DNA from: Candidatus Thermokryptus sp.
Lineage (GTDB): Bacteria; Bacteroidota; Ignavibacteria; Kryptoniales; Kryptoniaceae
Length of the DNA: 6,286 bases
NCBI GenBank assembly: GCA_028276305.1
Contig: JAPYWO010000085.1
Span: 1-6,286 of the forward strand
Reading direction: 5' to 3'
Shown here: positions 5,156 through 6,286 of the stretch, one piece after another
How the letters are laid out: the number at the start of each line of letters is the position of its first letter
How positions within the stretch are numbered: position 1 is the stretch's first letter
Made by a program: the position numbers and the translations under genes
Notes under the pieces: generated by a model
The model's input: the letters and a program-made list of their open reading frames with translations, nothing else
What the model was told of the DNA's origin: nothing
The model's database searches: none

Positions 5156-6286
5156 ATGCTTGACGCAAATAAGAGTGTAGCCAAAAGAATCGGAGTTGAT
5201 GTAAAACTTATTGAAGCTAAGATAAATGCCCAGAAAAACATTGAAATTTTGGGTGATGATTTAACTTTCTTAAGTGTCAGGGAATCCGAAAGGACAAAGC
5301 ATGTCCACCGGCTCCATCCCTATCTTGGTAAGTTTATACCTCAACTTGTTGAGGTTTTCCTGAAAAGGTTTTTCAAGAAAGGTGATACAATACTTGATCC
5401 CTTTTCTGGTTCTGGGACAACGCTTGTGGAAGCGAATGTCTTAGGCATAAATTCTATCGGCATAGAATTATCCCCTTTCAATGTTTTGATACAAGAGGTT
5501 AAAACCAGAAAATACGATATCCATGAAGTTGAATTTGAAATAAAAGACGCTTTGAGAAGGTTAAAGGCTTTCAGCAAAAGCTTAAATGAGATGTCCCTTT
5601 TTGGGTCGCAAATGTTTGAAACCGACAGCCAGTATCTTAAAGAATGGTTTTCGGAAAGAGCTTTGCAGGAAATTTTGTTTTATAGAAGCATAATCAATGA
5701 TTACAAAAATCAGGATGTTTTGAAGGTAATTCTTTCCAGGTCAGCGCGTTCCGCGCGACTTATCCCCCACTATGATTTAGCCAGACCCAAAAAACCGGTT
5801 AAAGATACATATTGGTGTGTTAAACATAAAAGATTTTGCAAACCTGTGGATGAAGCGCTGAAGTTCATAGAAAGATATAGCATAGATACAATAAGAAGGT
5901 TGAAAGAGTTTGACAAGATAAGAACTGATGCATTTATTAAAATCATTCAGGGTGACGCAAGAAGCGTTAAACTACCTGAGGACTTGAAGATAGACGGAGT
6001 GTTTACTTCCCCACCTTATGTTGGTTTGATAGATTACCACGAACAACATAGATATGCTTATGAATTATTTGATTTGCCAAGATATGATGAGCTTGAAATT
6101 GGTTCAGCAATGAAAGGTCAAACAGAGAAAGCAAAAGAAGAGTATGTTAATGGAATTGTTGAGGTGTTCAAGAATATAAATAAAAATCTCGTTGATGGGG
6201 CTTTGATTTTTATCGTTGTGAATGACAAATTTGAACTTTTCCCAAAGATAGGGGAAAGATGTGGTTTCAAATTGATAGATATCTTT
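5156..6286 (+). CDS. Amino-DNA methyltransferase (N4-cytosine or N6-adenine), truncated by window end
   Basis: The frame stays open for 377 codons to the window edge, so the C-terminus is missing. It contains the S-adenosylmethionine-binding motif DPFSGSGTT (81-89), with HPYLGKFIPQ (54-63, a motif X-like segment) just before it and IGIE (E104) as the motif II acidic residue. The catalytic motif IV appears much later as TSPPY (284-288). SPPY is most often found in N4-cytosine enzymes, though N6-adenine is not excluded. About 180 residues separate E104 from SPPY. This insert probably holds the target-recognition region and carries C221-x2-H224-x3-C228. Only 12 bases separate it from aspS and no promoter is visible between them, so it is probably cotranscribed. 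ATG 5156 has no Shine-Dalgarno. Whether a restriction endonuclease follows cannot be seen, so restriction-modification and orphan roles are both open. Confidence 0.88.
   Translation, partial: MLDANKSVAKRIGVDVKLIEAKINAQKNIEILGDDLTFLSVRESERTKHVHRLHPYLGKFIPQLVEVFLKRFFKKGDTILDPFSGSGTTLVEANVLGINSIGIELSPFNVLIQEVKTRKYDIHEVEFEIKDALRRLKAFSKSLNEMSLFGSQMFETDSQYLKEWFSERALQEILFYRSIINDYKNQDVLKVILSRSARSARLIPHYDLARPKKPVKDTYWCVKHKRFCKPVDEALKFIERYSIDTIRRLKEFDKIRTDAFIKIIQGDARSVKLPEDLKIDGVFTSPPYVGLIDYHEQHRYAYELFDLPRYDELEIGSAMKGQTEKAKEEYVNGIVEVFKNINKNLVDGALIFIVVNDKFELFPKIGERCGFKLIDIF

Noticed and set aside
4870..5577. Minus-strand open frames of 78 codons opposite aspS and the methyltransferase
   Set aside because: They are shadows of well-supported genes on the + strand, with no family resemblance.

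Overview
The window looks like ordinary chromosome from an AT-rich, free-living bacterium. Four signs suggest the Bacteroidota/Chlorobi/Ignavibacteria (FCB) side of the tree. Genes are packed tightly, and most starts have no well-placed Shine-Dalgarno sequence. There is a full-length bacterial-type aspartyl-tRNA synthetase and a three-gene LutABC lactate-oxidation set. The lineage is an inference from style and protein resemblance, not a proven placement.

Layout. (1) Positions 2-148, + strand: the C-terminal end of a membrane protein resembling the UbiA/MenA prenyltransferases. Six bases later (155-694) comes a six-helix CDP-alcohol phosphatidyltransferase family protein of unknown substrate. 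(2) Positions 681-3296, - strand: an operon read lutA, lutB, lutC. lutA and lutB are 19 bases apart, and lutB and lutC overlap by 25 bases. The lutC 3' end overlaps the phosphatidyltransferase 3' end by 14 bases, tail to tail. (3) Positions 3297-3376: the only real intergenic gap, 80 bases. It holds two face-to-face sigma70-type promoter candidates whose -10 boxes share one AATATATT palindrome, plus a small inverted repeat that could be an operator. (4) Positions 3377-5143, + strand: aspS. (5) From 5156 to the window end, + strand: an amino-DNA methyltransferase 12 bases after aspS, cut by the window edge after 377 codons.

How the genes may work together. LutABC oxidises L-lactate to pyruvate through iron-sulfur and LUD-domain subunits. 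If the upstream fragment is MenA, a menaquinone step is encoded next door, but that link is contextual only. aspS is housekeeping. The methyltransferase is probably read through from the aspS promoter, since no separate promoter is apparent in the 12-base gap. I see no rRNA, tRNA, CRISPR array, insertion sequence or attachment site. I found no clear new multi-gene system. The items most worth a second look are the permuted methyltransferase with a Cys/His-bearing insert, the overlapping divergent promoters, and the unassigned phosphatidyltransferase.
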